Shown here: positions 1 through 13,600 of the stretch, in pieces
Layout: the number at the start of each line of letters is the position of its first letter
Numbering within the stretch: position 1 is the stretch's first letter
Source of the DNA: Takakia lepidozioides
Lineage: Eukaryota > Streptophyta > Takakiopsida > Takakiales > Takakiaceae
Direction of reading: 5' to 3'
NCBI GenBank assembly: GCA_030704615.1
Contig: CM060733.1
Coordinates: forward strand, 46,684,001-46,748,000
DNA: 64,000 nt
Program-made: the position numbers and the translations under genes
The notes under the pieces: generated by a model
The model's input: only the letters and a program-made list of their open reading frames with translations
The model's database searches: none
What the model was told of the DNA's origin: nothing

Positions 1-123
1 TTTAATCAAGGATAGAACAATTAACTCCCTCTATAACTTGATTTTTGAAAACTCCTAGAAAACAGCCTCAGGTCTAAGACAAACTCGCGAGACCAAAGTA
101 ACTCCTAGCATTTAGTAGTGCAC

Positions 124-3100
124 CTCTGCAAAACGTATCCAAGTCTTGCAACCACTTAAGTCCAGCTGGGTGGACTCCTTCGTGCACCTGCCCTCGCCCA
201 TACAGACAAACAAAGCTATCACCATCAACCTCATCCTTTCTCCTATACAAGGAGCTCACAACAAGACTTGCAACAAGGTGTGTGTTTCAGGAGTTGAGGG
301 GAGACAGATGTATCTAATGATTCTGGTGCCATGGGTTGAGACCAGAGAAGGAGAGCAAGAGAAGACACCAGAAAGGCGTAATCCTGCTGTAAGGCCATGA
401 AAACAGACTAAAAAAATGTCACACTAATAGCATGGTCTTGAAATGGACATCAAAGCGCTCACTAGAAAGGCAGACGGATGCACATGGAACACAGTTAAGG
501 TATTCACCTAATTGCAGTGCGAATCAAGGCATCCTCATCAGTAGCAGGGTTTCCACCATCGAGCTCTAGGTTCCAGGCACCTCCAGCAGCCATAATAGCA
601 CTACGATCCTTACGGAGTGCCACAAACTTCAGCTGGTTATGCAAATGGGCAGGCTTCTCCTCAGGGCTCTTGTCAGATAGAATCTCAGTAAACCCTTCAT
701 CACTCAATCCACCCATCAACATGACCTGCAGCAACCCCCACAAAGACTCAACATCACTCCTAAGGTCAAGGCACAATCAAGTAATACTGACAGTGTATCA
801 GACAGGGAGAGAATGGGGTGAGGACTAAATGCTGTGTACGATTTACAGCCAAAAATTTAGAGTAGATCCAACTGCTTTGTGCTCATGATTAACACGAGAG
901 CTGGAACAGCACTGAAGCCTCTCAATTTGCATTTAGCTTGCAAGCGATCAAAAAGTAGGGTGGGGTTCAAATGACATCAAAAGGCGCACAGATCTAAAAT
1001 TTTCAACCACATCCATTCTTTACCTGTGCTCTTCGAAGGACCCTAGAAGTAGTTGGCACAGGCCTGAATCAAGGAACAGGCAGACAGAATAAGGACTCAG
1101 ACAAAAGGGAAAATAAGGGTAGATCTGGAACATGTAAGTCCACAAAAGATGCAGGGTTGAAGCAGATCACACTTCAGCGTGAAGGCGCATATATAAGCAC
1201 ACATACAAACTGACGAAGAGAATGCACACCACAGCATTCGTGGGTTGGAAGCAGCAAAACAGTAGACGGGACAGGTGGGCGCAGTCAAGTGCCTGTCGAG
1301 ACCACTTCTTTCGTCCTCAAAAATGCTGAAATGAAATCGAAGGTGTTAAATTGGGGCCTGCTTACTGCTCCAGGCTATTAGAGCTGGGAGCTGGTATGTG
1401 TCTGTGTCACCTGGAGGGCGATTTGTCAAAACACACTTTCATTCTTCTCTTTCCCAGTTTTACCTTTGCGTTCCACGTGGTGGTTCGCGGTGCCAGCTTA
1501 GAAGTAGTGGTAGTAGGAGTGGTTGCTGAAGCCGAAGAAGGTAGCCCTTTGTTGGAGATCATTGGTGGGGCCTCCTTACTGGACTCGCCCTCATCCTCTA
1601 TGTCTACAGCCTCGTGCTCAAAGCTGTGGCAAATCCCATTCCAGGACCACGGTTGGTATGTGTCATGAAAGATCAAGGGGGGAGGGGGTATTTGAAATGT
1701 GTGTATCATGCTGTGTCAGCCTCAACGTTCCCCAATCCTACCTCGTTGCAGTAAAAGAGCGCAAGTTCCCTCTTATTGGTTTTCCAGAAGTAGCTTTTAA
1801 TCCAACATCCCAGGGGCTGAAGATTTTGTTAACAGGGGAAATTCATTTGCCTTGTTTCTGCTAACGTCTAGGAGGAGGCCTCACAAGTTCACACTGCAGG
1901 CCCCTGAGTGAAAGAAGGGCATGGAAAAGTGCAGATACTCCAACTGTGAAAAACAGAACATGCTCTTCAGCTCCCTACAGAGATGCTCACTGGTCAACAT
2001 GGAAGCCAAATGTGCAGTGCTCTCACAGTTGCATATTGACAGATTTCATGGTCAGCTGCTGGAATTTCCTGAAATCTTGTCAATGAAGCACTTTTCCGTA
2101 TCCTCTAGTAGCAGCAATCAGTGGAATTCCTCTTAATATAGTGAAGTGGAGTATATATAAGACTCCAGCAGCACTTCCACAAAACAAACGGTGAGCCAAA
2201 GTGCAGGAAGGTTCAGTTACATGCAACATCGTTGATTGACCAACCACAAGACAAACAGAGGCATCAAATTTTGCACAAGCATCCCATAAACTGCTCATAT
2301 CCTCAATATTGAGTCACAGAACATACTACAGCGGGGGAACTGTACCACCCGAGATAGATAAAGACAACAGACCTGATTGGTAGGTTCAGTCGCACATCCG
2401 CATCCTTGCCCATCCAACACGATACAAGCTGCAAAGACAAAAGCAGATAAGAGACGGAATGAGACACACACATATACAGAATGTACTCATAAGATGTTTG
2501 CCATAGCCTTGTGGCCATTGACCCGCGCTCAGTTCGAGCGAAACATAAAAGGGCAGTAACTACCCTTGTCAGGGGCATATGCCGGTAGTATGACTTACCT
2601 TGAAACATGCAACTGATCCAAGTTTTCCAGATATCATCTAGACATCCTGTCACACAAACGTCAATCTGCTGTGTGTGATTTGCCCAGTAACTACACCCCA
2701 AAAGGGCCTGGCTTTTGGCCTGGGCCTGGGCTTAGAGGAACAATTCCCTTGATGGAATTGAAGAGGGTGTCTCTCTGGTGAGAGTACCCAGCCACACAAC
2801 GAGCACTTACCATCCACCTTTCCTCTCTGCGTCTGTTTGCTGTTCAAAGGTAGGCTACCTGCCCTGAGTGGGTAAACCATTGAGGTCATCCATGATGGCC
2901 TCACCCATGTCACAGACTGGAAACAGGTTCAGGGAAGGTTTCTGCCTAACTTCATTTTCATCAGACAATTTCCTTGCAACAGAAATGGCTTTGGAAACTT
3001 CAGCGTCTAAGTCAGATTTATCTAGCAGGGTCAAGGCTTGCGGACACACACATATCGAAAGAATGTGCTCATAAGACGTTGTTTGCCGTAGCCTTGTGGC

Positions 3101-6100
3101 CATTGACCCCGCGCCCAGTTTGAGCGGAACACAAAGGGACACACATAGAAAGTGAGGCAGAGACAGACACACAGGTAAACGGTCAGCATGTATTGGGTTG
3201 TCGAGGTCGGTGATCAACACTCCTGGTTTACAAAGTTTGATCCAAAGTGTTTCCCGGCCCAGAAAACAGAAACAAGAGAAGACACTGAGAAGACACTTCA
3301 ACTGGTCTGTAGACGCCCACGTCCACATGAACTTTGTGAAGTCACACTGCGTACTGAAAGGATATTCCTTTCTGTTAAATATGTATTATTCATGTAGTAC
3401 GTCCACTATAGCCAACTTAAGGCAAGAACATTCCAATGTACACAAATGAACCAAAGACGCAACACAAGTAAGGCCAAGGGCATATTAAACCACATGGCAT
3501 TCACAAAGCTTGCATCAACAACTGCAATCTTAAGGAACTATACCTTGGAAAACTCAGGCACCACATACAGCTTGGAATACCGCTTGCAAATAGATGGGTA
3601 ATCACGTTCTGCGTCGAGCACACTATGCAACTCAATCTGAAAGTCCAGAATTCCATCTGTCAGTCTACGATAGATCTTAAGTTTTCTCAGAAGTATAGCT
3701 TCCACAGGTACCACTGCTTCCACAGAATTTTACCATGGCCCCATACACCACTTCCTCAAAAACCAATTGTGTTTTCAGTGACAAAAGTACATGCCCCATA
3801 CCAACTGAATGTCACTCAATTCACTGCACATGTCTCCTTTTGACATTCCCCAAACCCTTCATTTTTTTGCTTTCATACCTGGGGCATCCACAAAGCTCAA
3901 ACTGCTAAGCTCAGCTGTTGCAGTGTGATAGTTGAAGTTTGATAACCCGTCAGTTGATGCACATTTGCAAAGGAACAGTGGGAAAAGGGATGCACACCCA
4001 CCTTGCAAACATAGTCTCTTCTCTTGTCTTTTGAGGGGGACATGTGCCTGAACAAGTCCAACCAGGAAAAAATCAGATGCTTCTCTCCCACTCTCTCTGT
4101 CTTTCCTCTTCAACAGTGGCTAGCAGTGCAACCACATCCCACATTTATCACATCCATCGTCAGCCAGAGAGCTGGGATGGTGCTGGAATCAACTCAAGCT
4201 TTCTCGTATGATGTCAGTGCCAACACATACATTGTGTCAGCTAGCATACATGATGAATTGATGATTTGCCATCAGCTAGCACAAAGTGCTGTCAATATTG
4301 GTTTGGGTTTCACGGACCCTTGTGGGGTGAACAGGTTGGTCCATAAGCGTTATGATTACCTCATAAGAAATAGTTGCAGGAAACAATAATCTGCAAGTTT
4401 TCCTCTCCTCTCCTTTAGCATACAAAAGTAACATAGCTTTTATGTTCATTTTACTGAAAGAGCCAGAACAGAATCACGACCAGGGACAGCACAGGGCTTT
4501 CCCAAAAATCTCTCATCTCAAAAACGGCTATAAGCATACCCACTCAGAACACGCATGCCCAGAATAAAACATGACCAGAAACAAGTGGCATTGATCTACC
4601 TGTAAGAGGCATCCCGCCGAGGAGATTCCTTGCGACTACGCTCATCCCGGTCCCCAGACGGTGACATCTTGCGATCATGTGAAGCCCGCAATGCAGGACT
4701 CCGCTCCCTTTTCCGTTCCTCCTCTCTCCTTTCCCTGTCTCTATCCCTCCCTCTCTCCCGATCCTCGCGGTCATGGGGCCCAGCTCCCCAGCCTCCTCCA
4801 CCCCCTCCTCCTCCGCCACCTCCGCCTCCGCCTCCCCCTCCACCTCCCCCACGGTTCCGCCCTCTATCCCTGTCTCTCCGACGACCACCTTCATCACGGC
4901 GCCGATCTCCTCGGAATGGAGGTCTTTGATCTCGGCGGTCATCATTACGGCTGCTGCCAATGCTGGGGCGGTCAGAGCGGCTACCTCCTCCCCCGTAACT
5001 GCCCTCCCTCTGCCCAGAGAAACCTCCACCACTAGCCCCCCGCCCAGCACTGTAATCTCGGCCCGGGGGCAGTTGCACACCACCATATCCCATCCCATGT
5101 ACATTGTGACCTCCATACATTTGGCCTGGGAAAAAGTGCAGTTGCTTCAGCATATGGGAAACGTTACGAAAACATGTGACACATGATATATTCTGCACAC
5201 AAGCCTAGCATTTCGGTTAGCCAAGGACGCCCTTAGGCTTCATAGCTGCAGGCTTCAACATTATGCTTAACTTACTTCAATCTTGAAAGAGCAGAATCAA
5301 AGATACATGTAACAGACATGCAAACACAGGGAGCAACTAGGGGACACTATCCTCCAGCATAAACCATGGCTGAAAAGACATAACACAAAACTGCTCAGCT
5401 TCGAAGCACCACCTCCAAGACCCCTCCCACCGGCCATCCCCCCATAGACTGAGGCTTGCTGGCTTCCTGGGTATCCCGCACCACTACCTGCACCCCCTCC
5501 GCTTCGCCCTCGTCCTCCACCTCCATACTGTGCAACAAGTTCAGCTTCGGCTCTGTTCGCCCCATAATTTCCTCCCAGCACTCCCCTTTGAGTTCCCCCG
5601 TAATCTTGAGAGCCTGTCCCTCGCACACCTCCACCCCTTCCAAGATAGTCTCCTTGAGTCCTGCAAGCATCAGTTTAGATTAGAATCATCGGACATTGAG
5701 TTTTTCTTAGACGTTCCCCTTCCACAAAGAGCACAGCTTTCTAGGAGTTGGAAGAATTAGGAAGCTGTCCCTCTCTTGCCCCCAGGCTCAGAACTCATTA
5801 CAACACAGAGATATCCAAGCTCTCTTTCCCAATCGTGGACCTGCACTTTCCACAATTACTGTTCAATGGCGCGCAAAACTCTACTCCCATCTTCTTCTAT
5901 GAGTGAACCAACCATAGTCAACCTAATGGCAAAATGTTGGGCACAACAAGTACGTACCGAGTAGCACCATCTAAGGGAGATGCCGCCGCACCGCGATTGA
6001 TCATGGATGCTTGCATTTGAAGGGCTTGCTGCTGCCGAAGCAGTTGACTCTGTCCAAACAAACAGACATTGTTTCTTAGACCCAGGTTCATTCAGAGTAA

Positions 6101-9100
6101 TCAACCACCTGTGCCAATGTACCCAGGTGAAAGGATAGCACATGAAATGGACAGCAGGAAGACAGATGAGGACAGGTATTGATCCATGCAGGTCACTGGC
6201 ATTGCCTTGTGTACATGTTGGCCATTTCCCCACAGAAAGACAGCACCAGTGGGGCATAGTCATTGGACATTGTTAGCAATGCCCCAATCAGCAGCAGCAA
6301 GATGTTAGTTAACATATCCATTGACAGTGCACTGCCAAATTTATGACATACCATTAGTGAGTACAATCTCTGCATTATTGCAACCGGTTGTAGGTTTCTA
6401 CTCCATGGAGACATGGCCCAAGCGCTAGTGCTTAGTCCACAGAGGATTTATCATTTGTTGTGTGGGCTGGAATAAACAGTATAATACACAAGAAGGAAAA
6501 ACAAAAAAAAGGGTTGACTCCTGCCATAGCAAGCATAAATTATGGTTACACCTTGAAGGGCTACCGCTGGACACCTTCAAACGGCTGTAACCAGGGCCAC
6601 ACAAACATCCCCCAAGGGACTCAGAAGTCCCCAGTTCCCCACACACTAGGTGACGGGTTGACCTGACGATCCCCCCCTGTATGACTAGGTTGGACATCCA
6701 ACATACACATATGTGGCTTTGAACCCACAACAGCTTGCATGGCGACCCTTGTGCCCTAACCACTGTGCTATCTGTTGGATGTTTATTCCATAAGACTGTG
6801 GACTCCAGCACTGCATGCCTAATTCGACCACGATGTGAGACTGCCAGCCCCAGACTTTGAGAAAGGGAGAGACACACAAAGATTCAGGGTTGGCTGTCCA
6901 CTCCTAACCTAGAAACACAGAGAAGAGAAGGTTCTAGTACCTGCTGCTCTTGCCGCTCCTGCTGCTGTACCAGCTAGCAACACAACCAACACTCAGTCTT
7001 AACAAGCCAGGCCATCACAGGGCAAAACTCCATAGCACAAACTTCCAGAACAGTGAGAGATGAAGGGCACCATTCCACCACCTAACAAATCTCCCAACAT
7101 AACATATGGTTATGATTATTCTTCTGGGTCCAACTCATCCAGCAGTATGGAATAATAAGCTACCCACCCCAAATCTTGCCTTCAGCTTACCCACAAAACA
7201 CAAAAACTTGCAGCAATAATAATCCAGTCGAAAGCACAAGAAGGGAATAACCTGTCTTTGCTGGGCAACAGCCACTGCTGCATGGGCCTCCTGATACCGC
7301 CGGGCAGTGTCACCTTGTGAATCACTCTGCCCATATGCACTCTGGGTTTGTCCATATTGACCCCTATCTGATGATGCATAGTCAGAGCCCTTCAGACTAT
7401 AACTAGCCGCATACTGGTCGGCTGCTGCCTTCTGGCTGTAAGCTGTGGGAGACGAAGCTCCCCCATAATCACTGGCTTTCCCAACGTAGCCAGCACTTGA
7501 GGCACTCCCGCCGTATTTGGCAGTATCACCGTAATTGGTTGCTTCACCATATTTGGTGGCTTCCCCATACTTGGGAGTCTCACCATATTTAGTACCGTCG
7601 GACATGCCATAGACACCTGAGGCACTCACAGATGACGCCCCCCCAACTACATAGGAAGCTCCACTAGCTATAGTAGCTCTATCTTGAGTGGCTCCATAAG
7701 CTGTTGAGCCCCGGGTGGCCACAGTCCCCTGTGCCTGGTAGTCTTCAGGAGATGTGACTCCCCGGCCACTCGTACCAAGCAGCTATTGTAAGCACAATTG
7801 GCAGCCACCCTATGTCATGATTTGCATACTCAAAGTAAAGTAAAACGGAGTGCACAAAGACAAGGACAGCAAACTGGCAACATGTACACATCTTTATCTT
7901 TTCCCCATGCAAAGGCGAGGAATACTCACTCAAAATTTCTCCCACCCTTTCTCTACATGGGTACCAAACCATAGAAACCATTGGCACTAAGAATTCCTGT
8001 ATTACCTGCTGACTGGCACCCTGGGCTGGAGCTGCATAGACAGCCCCATACTGGCCCCCATATTGGACTGCTGCAGTAGCTGACCCACCCCCACTGGCTG
8101 GGACTGAAGTCACTCCTGTGGACGACCGCCCATATGCGCCTTGTGATTGGTCAGCCTGTTGGGCACCTTGGGCCGAGGCTTGTTGTGACCACGCCACTTG
8201 CTGCTGCTGCTGAGCACTTGGTTGGACTGCAGCAGCGGTAGCACTGTATGTGGCATTGTTTGCATAGCTTCCTTGTGCTGTGCCAGCTGCCGGTTGCTGC
8301 CAGCAATATCAGAAATCAAACGTGTCAAATGACATTGTACAACCAAAAAGAACCATCCTCCTAATCTTGCAATTTTTTGGTACAAAAGATCACAGAACAG
8401 TAGGCTAAAGAGTATTTGTACTGATGAACAGATAGTAGGGGCTTTTCACCTGCTGTCCATAGTTTTGAGGTGCATATGCCTGCTGAGAATAAACCTGTGG
8501 CTGACCATATGCTGCACTCGCTGCAGATGGCGGGGCAGCTGCCTGCTGCCCAGAATAGGAGCTTGAGGAGTACGAATACTGGGCCGCACCGCCTGGCTGC
8601 ACATGAGTACAATATAAAACAAATAAGTCTAATGTACGCAGTAAGAAGCTAGTTGCAAAAGCACAAAGCACCATTAGAAAAAAGATGGAAACAGATCAAA
8701 TTCCCTTTCAATATTCTAGTCCAGCCCTAGATAACATTCTTGTTTGACCATTCATGTGCCCATGACATGGTCCACCGGTTCCAGAACTTGGTACCTTTGT
8801 CTTAACAGAAGTTCAAACCCTTCAGTAACATGTTAACACAAAATTTTCTTACCCTACCGACACCAGCATTACTATCAGGAAGGTTATTAAAAAGCAAGAA
8901 GTCAAAACCCTAGGAAGTTAGGCTTAGCCAGATGATTACAGGCGTTGCTTCTTGAAACCAACCATCATGTCAATGGCAGCACACTCTTATTATAGGCAGA
9001 AGATGTTTTAATAACAGGAAAAACAGCCGGTCATCAAGCATGGTCATGTGCTACATTTGTAAAGTCCATGGCAGTCTTGAATTTCCTGGGGAAATTTCTC

Positions 9101-10044
9101 CTTTCACAATGACCAGCTGATGTTGGCTATAACATGTGCTTGAGGACTTTCTCCCTGCCATACACTAACCCTCCCAGAGCCATTCATGGGGTTTAACTGA
9201 CCAGGGTATGAAAGCTGAGCCCCACATTGCAATAGCCCCTGTGCTGGCCAATTACAAACTGCTTCTAGATTTTTAAGTGCCAATTGACATCAGCCCATTG
9301 TTGATACAAGTACTGCTAAATCAGCCCACCAGTCCCAACCAAGAGTGGCCATGGTTGCACTGCCAGTCATAGTGTGTTGTAATGAGAAATGACCTGCCTA
9401 CAGGAAAAACAGATTTTTGTAGAATATCTCTTTGTGACATCCCCTTCCCATCTTTCCGACGAAGAGCATGACAAATGAGTGAAGCGCACAAAACTGCAGG
9501 CTACAGACCTGCTGTAACAGTATGCGTGCAGTGCTGGCAGCTGCAATTGAAGACTTTTAACATTTCTAGTATGTTCTATCACACCACCTTGGCCTCTACT
9601 GTCAATGCAACCCTTTGCCAATGTGCCAATTTAGGAACTTCTCCAAATCTAGTTGTACCACACCTACGTTCTTTATCAGTGATCCAAATCAGATGCGCAG
9701 CCATGTCACTTCTCAAATCAATTTGTTCTATTCTGCAAGCACTTTGAAACCCAAAGGACCTGAGGGTGGATAAGTTTGCAAACTGGACAAAACCCTAGAA
9801 AGGCCATAGAGTAGTGGGTAAGCAACATTGAATCACTATTTGCACACACAAAAGACTCCCGCATTCCCACATCGAAGATAGCTACATCGTTCTTCACTAC
9901 TTTTAAAAGAAGTAAAGAGGCTTATTTGACAAACTACAACCGACATTGAGAACCCAAAAAAACCTAGCAACATAGAAACAGTCCTACCTGCTGTGGCACA
10001 TGAGCGTGCTGTGCTGCCGCCCTCGACAAGCTCCACTGATCCAT
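124..10044 (-). CDS. RSA1: RSA1/CCAR1-like nuclear regulator, 13 exons seen, C-terminus beyond the left edge
   Basis: Homologue of plant SHORT ROOT IN SALT MEDIUM 1, the plant relative of animal CCAR1/DBC1, a nuclear cofactor in transcription and splicing. Exons (minus, 5' to 3'): 9988-10044, 8450-8596, 8006-8296, 7252-7782, 6941-6973, 5958-6049, 5413-5660, 4600-5125, 4002-4047, 3544-3636, about 1464-1665, 508-725, 124-187. Phases agree at every junction except between the exon ending at 3544 and the one near 1660, where the segment equivalent to VVNWP in land plants was not found. The start ATG (10042-10044) gives MDQWSLSRAAA. The N-terminal third is Q/S/Y/G-rich and probably disordered, followed by a poly-Gly run and an RD/RE-rich stretch. 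The family core is clear: KDKRRDYVCK, ERDYPSICKRYSKLYVVPEF, SFEHE, TTWNAK, VMLMGGLS, HLHNQLKFVALRKDRSAIM, IRTAIR and TQLDLSGCKTW. Gene name by recognition; RNA evidence would settle the gap. Confidence 0.85.
2465..3140 (-). mobile_element. LINE 3'-terminal fragment in an RSA1 intron
   Basis: On the minus strand, from about 3030 downward, a reading frame gives DAEVSKAISVARKLSDENEV and then, after frame breaks, LPLNSKQTQRGK and CSLCG. It matches in order the longer copy at 16,365-17,000, whose C-x2-C...H zinc-knuckle tail resembles the end of LINE reverse transcriptase proteins. A shared tail containing CCACAAGGCTACGGCAAAC lies on both sides of the fragment (about 3050-3135 and 2470-2545), so this is probably one copy inserted beside an older tail. 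It lies in the intron between the exons at 3544-3636 and near 1660. Confidence 0.6.
4796..4852 (-). repeat. Poly-glycine coding tract in the RSA1-like gene
   Basis: Inside the exon at 4600-5125 an uninterrupted run of GGN codons encodes about 20 glycines between an RDRDRGR-type stretch and WGAGPHDRED. The forward strand shows it as a C-rich (cctccn) repeat. It is probably a length-variable low-complexity linker. The proline-rich plus-strand ORFs over it are mirror images of this tract. Confidence 0.8.
6499..6783 (-). mobile_element. tRNA-derived SINE in an RSA1 intron
   Basis: Read on the minus strand, the head has a box-A-like stretch (GATAGCACAGTGGTTAGGGC) and, about 35 bases on, a box-B-like GGGTTCAAAGCC, the RNA polymerase III promoter layout of tRNA-derived SINEs. 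The body is non-coding and the element ends in a T-rich tail near 6500. It lies between the RSA1 exons at 6941-6973 and 5958-6049. Confidence 0.6.
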
Positions 10045-10602
10045 GTCTGTCGGTCTCTCCTTCTTCGCCCTCCTCCGCCTCCCGCTCAATAACTAAACAT
10101 TTCTTCGCAATCGAAAAATCAACTTCTTGACAACAATCTCGTGTAATCTAACTTCCAAGCCCCCAATACACGTCAGTGCAGCACGATCATCGCCTCCCCG
10201 AGAATCTCCGAAGAACGCTGCTTCTGGTTTCACACACTAGGGCACGCACGCCTACACTCTGCCCGCATGCTACCCATTGGTAGCCCCACGACCCGCCGGT
10301 TCTGTTGCTCTTAACTACCTCCGTGAAGGTAATACCGTTCACTATTTTTGTTCTGGACCTTACTTGTCTCTGGTTCGTTGGCATACTTGGGTCAGTCGTG
10401 GATGAGAAATGCCTCTTCCTTTTGCAAAACCAAATCAGATTGGATGAATGAACCCAAGCTTCGAAACACTTTCAAAACCGGAAGCTTGAATAGTTCCGGA
10501 ATGCAGCGAACCTTCCTCCTCGTTTCTGGATGCAGTGCTGAAGATGTTCCTGATGAATCTGATCATGTGGGTTGTGTGAGATATGCAACCAGACAGTAAT
10601 CT
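10045..10602. promoter_or_regulatory. Divergent intergenic region between the RSA1-like and EMB2654-like genes
   Basis: About 560 bp separate the RSA1 start codon (minus) from the first plausible PPR start (plus), so the two genes probably share a bidirectional promoter. No TATA box is obvious at a useful position. ORFs here are short and have no family match; the segment at 10,400-10,600 may be 5' untranslated sequence of the PPR gene. Confidence 0.4.
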
Positions 10603-13600
10603 GTGTTGGGCATAGCTCGGATTTCTCAAATGTTGCGGTCTCTTGCTTCAGCGTCATGTACAGTAGGGCCAGGCCAGTGCGTGTGCGAGGACAAATTGAT
10701 GACAGTGTCCATATGTGTAAGCTTCAAAGAGTTTGGTATGATCTCCCCGTCAGCTTTGAGAATTTCAACTCTGCATTGCCAATTCTGGTTGAGGTCCGAC
10801 TCTCGTGCTGCTTGGAACAGACCCGCACGGCAACAAGTATCCCCCTTGAAAGTCCTTTCTGGAGAAGCATATGCTATCCAGGAAACTGATCCAAGGGAGC
10901 ATTTTGTAGTCAGAGAGAAGCAGGCAAGGATAAATGGGCAACGCTCCACCATGGCCAGGGTGCCACCCAGATACAGAAAAAGGTACAAGGAAGGGCAAGA
11001 GACGTGGAGCCCCATGGAGGTCGTGAGACGTGTGCTGGCCTTGAATCACTGGGAGGACGTTGATGGTATTCTCAACCATTGGATGGGGCGCTTCAATCGC
11101 AAAAATTTCCCCCCTCTAATTTCGGTATGCATTCCCCCCTGCTCGTCCTGTCTCCTGTTATGGAAGGGAAACGTGGGGCACTGCTGTCTTTGGTCTGCAA
11201 GGACTGATACAAATGCTGCTCCAGGACTACTTCCATTCTGTACTGCATTGGTGGCCTGAGTGCATTTGCAGTTTGAGGGTTCAGGGCTTAAGCACGGCAA
11301 TGTAACAGCTTTGGCAAGATAAGGGGAGATAGATATAGTAAGATTTAACATTCTTGAGTGTACAGGAAATGACGAGGACAGGGGCCCTGGAACACAGCAT
11401 TCGAGTGTTCAACTGGATGAAAAATCAACGTTGTTACCGCGCCCGAAATGACATCTACAATCGCATGATTTGGTTGCATGTGAGGCACTACCGGGCAGAT
11501 CAAGCGCGCGGTCTTTTCTTTGAAATGCAGGAATGGAGGTCAGCATGTCAGTTGCTTCCTTTCTGTCTTTGATTTACTAGGTTTCTGTTCGCAGATCTTT
11601 TAACTGGTCTCACCTGCAATAAGCTATGGGCCCTCACTAATTCTTCACCTTACATGACTTGGTGGAACCCAACAAACTCCCAGAATAGGCACAAGAATTC
11701 CTGAAGCAGGCGTGATTTATGCTGTCTTTTCACCCCTCAGGACTATCATCTCCCTTCCGGGAGGTGGACACCATGCAATGGCCTCAGAAACTCTCCAGCA
11801 GGAAGAAGCTAGTCTCTTTATACATTCACTTGTCACTGAAATTTCTGTGGGAGAATCAAGGTACTTACCTCGGAGCTACATAGTTTGCACTCTCGCGGGG
11901 CAGATTCCCCACATGTTTCACACACTACATTATTGACAAAGAAGCTTTAAAAGTGAGAAAAGTACCAACATTGAGACTAAAAACTTGAGGTTAGAGAGAC
12001 TGGAGCTACCTCATGCTCGTGGCAGCAATGTAGCAATTCCTTGCATGACCGAAAGAAAGCCATATGCTGCACAAGACCATGAGGTAGCTCCTCAAGCATG
12101 TCAAATCAATTGTCATTAAGCTTCCCTGTAGATAGTAAAGTGGTATGACTATGGAGGAATGCTTTGATGCCAACTTGAACATCTTTTCAGTGTATTGTAG
12201 TTGATGGGGTCTCACCCCTTTTGGATTTAGCTTGCAGTTCTTCTGCGTCCATAAACCCCCTGGCCTCCCATGGGTGTAACAAATTGCTTTGTCATCTTCT
12301 ATGTCTTCTGCCCTTTGTTTATGTTGGACTGGCAGTGTCAAATTTGGGACCATAGTGGGGCTACAGTAGCGTTGTCAAAGCCAAAATTGTTTTTTGTAGC
12401 ATTATGTTTTAACCAGTTTGTATATCAAATAATTCCCGCAGCTGGGAAAGTCATTGGCCAACACTAGGGCAATTGTGGGAGACTCTTAAATCTCTTTGGG
12501 GGATGGAAACCCACCTGGCTCCATAGAGTTTGGGACTATGCCGCAGGGTATTCAGAACCAATCTCTACAAGAAAGGGTCAATGTGTTCTCTCCCTCTGTA
12601 TTGCTTCTCTGAAGTTTCCATTATTTTTCTTACTCTCTCTCCGTCACTTCTGAGCCTCCTGGCCATAATACGATTATCTTTTTAATTGCTTCTTCTTTCT
12701 CTCTAATCCTCTACTAATACTGACGGTTGTCTTTGTAACAGATGCAAGCCAGATGTAGAGACATACAATGCCCTCATAAATGTTCATGGCCGGATGGGGC
12801 AATGGCGATGGGCACTGCGAATTTTTGACGACATGTTACGTGCCTCTGTAGGTACTAGGTCCCTTTCTCTTTCCTCATTTACTTTTGTTGATCAGAACTA
12901 CTCTGTAGCTTAACCTGGTGATGTGTACGTTGACTGGCAGCAGACTCATTCGATCCCATTCTTAATATTTGTGTTCAATTCCCCACACTTTGATAAGGAG
13001 GACCAGCTTACTTGTAGAACACTTCTTCAAACTCAAGCAAAATTAAGACCAGAGAATCATGAGACTTGCTTCCTGTCAATGCCGAGTTGTGCAACATGAC
13101 TCTTCCCTTTGACATAGCATGCTTCCCCTTGATTCATTATTTTTGGCAGAAGGGGCTGAAGCCTGAGTGCCTCCGCCAGTGCCTTTGCTGTAACAGTATA
13201 GGAGGAAGCGAGCAATGTCAAGGTCTGTAGTTTCTCAAGTGTTCCTTATCTCCCTTTTTGAATAGGATGGGAATAAAGTCGGTCACCATCTTTGGGTGGA
13301 CTTCTTTGCTGTGCAAAAGTCTTCATCCGCTGTTTCTTGGAAGTGCTTTTTCTGTGTCACCAAAGCCTCTGCTGCATCTGATCTGGGGCTCCATTGCACG
13401 TCAGGAGCCTTTCTGATCCAGATAGTTCAGACTGCAAGCCAGCTCCTTAGACATTAGCCATACATTGAGAGGTAGCTGCTTTGATTTTGGATGTGTTTTA
13501 GATATTTCTCATATCAGTTGAGGAGACTTGGGGCTTGAGGGGGCCCGGTAAAGCTCCTGTGGTTCAGAGGCTGCCCTGCGCCAGCATCCTGAAGACCAGC

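Noticed and set aside
4630-5186. Proline/serine-rich ORFs on the plus strand
   Set aside because: They are the complement of the Gly/Arg-rich RSA1 exon, which has homology and splice phase on the minus strand.
6685-6879. Functional tRNA gene
   Set aside because: Box A and box B are present, but no cloverleaf acceptor stem is evident and a long non-tRNA body follows, so it is a SINE.
10626-11079. Minus-strand ORFs of 104-129 codons
   Set aside because: Antisense to the first PPR exon, which carries clear EMB2654 homology.
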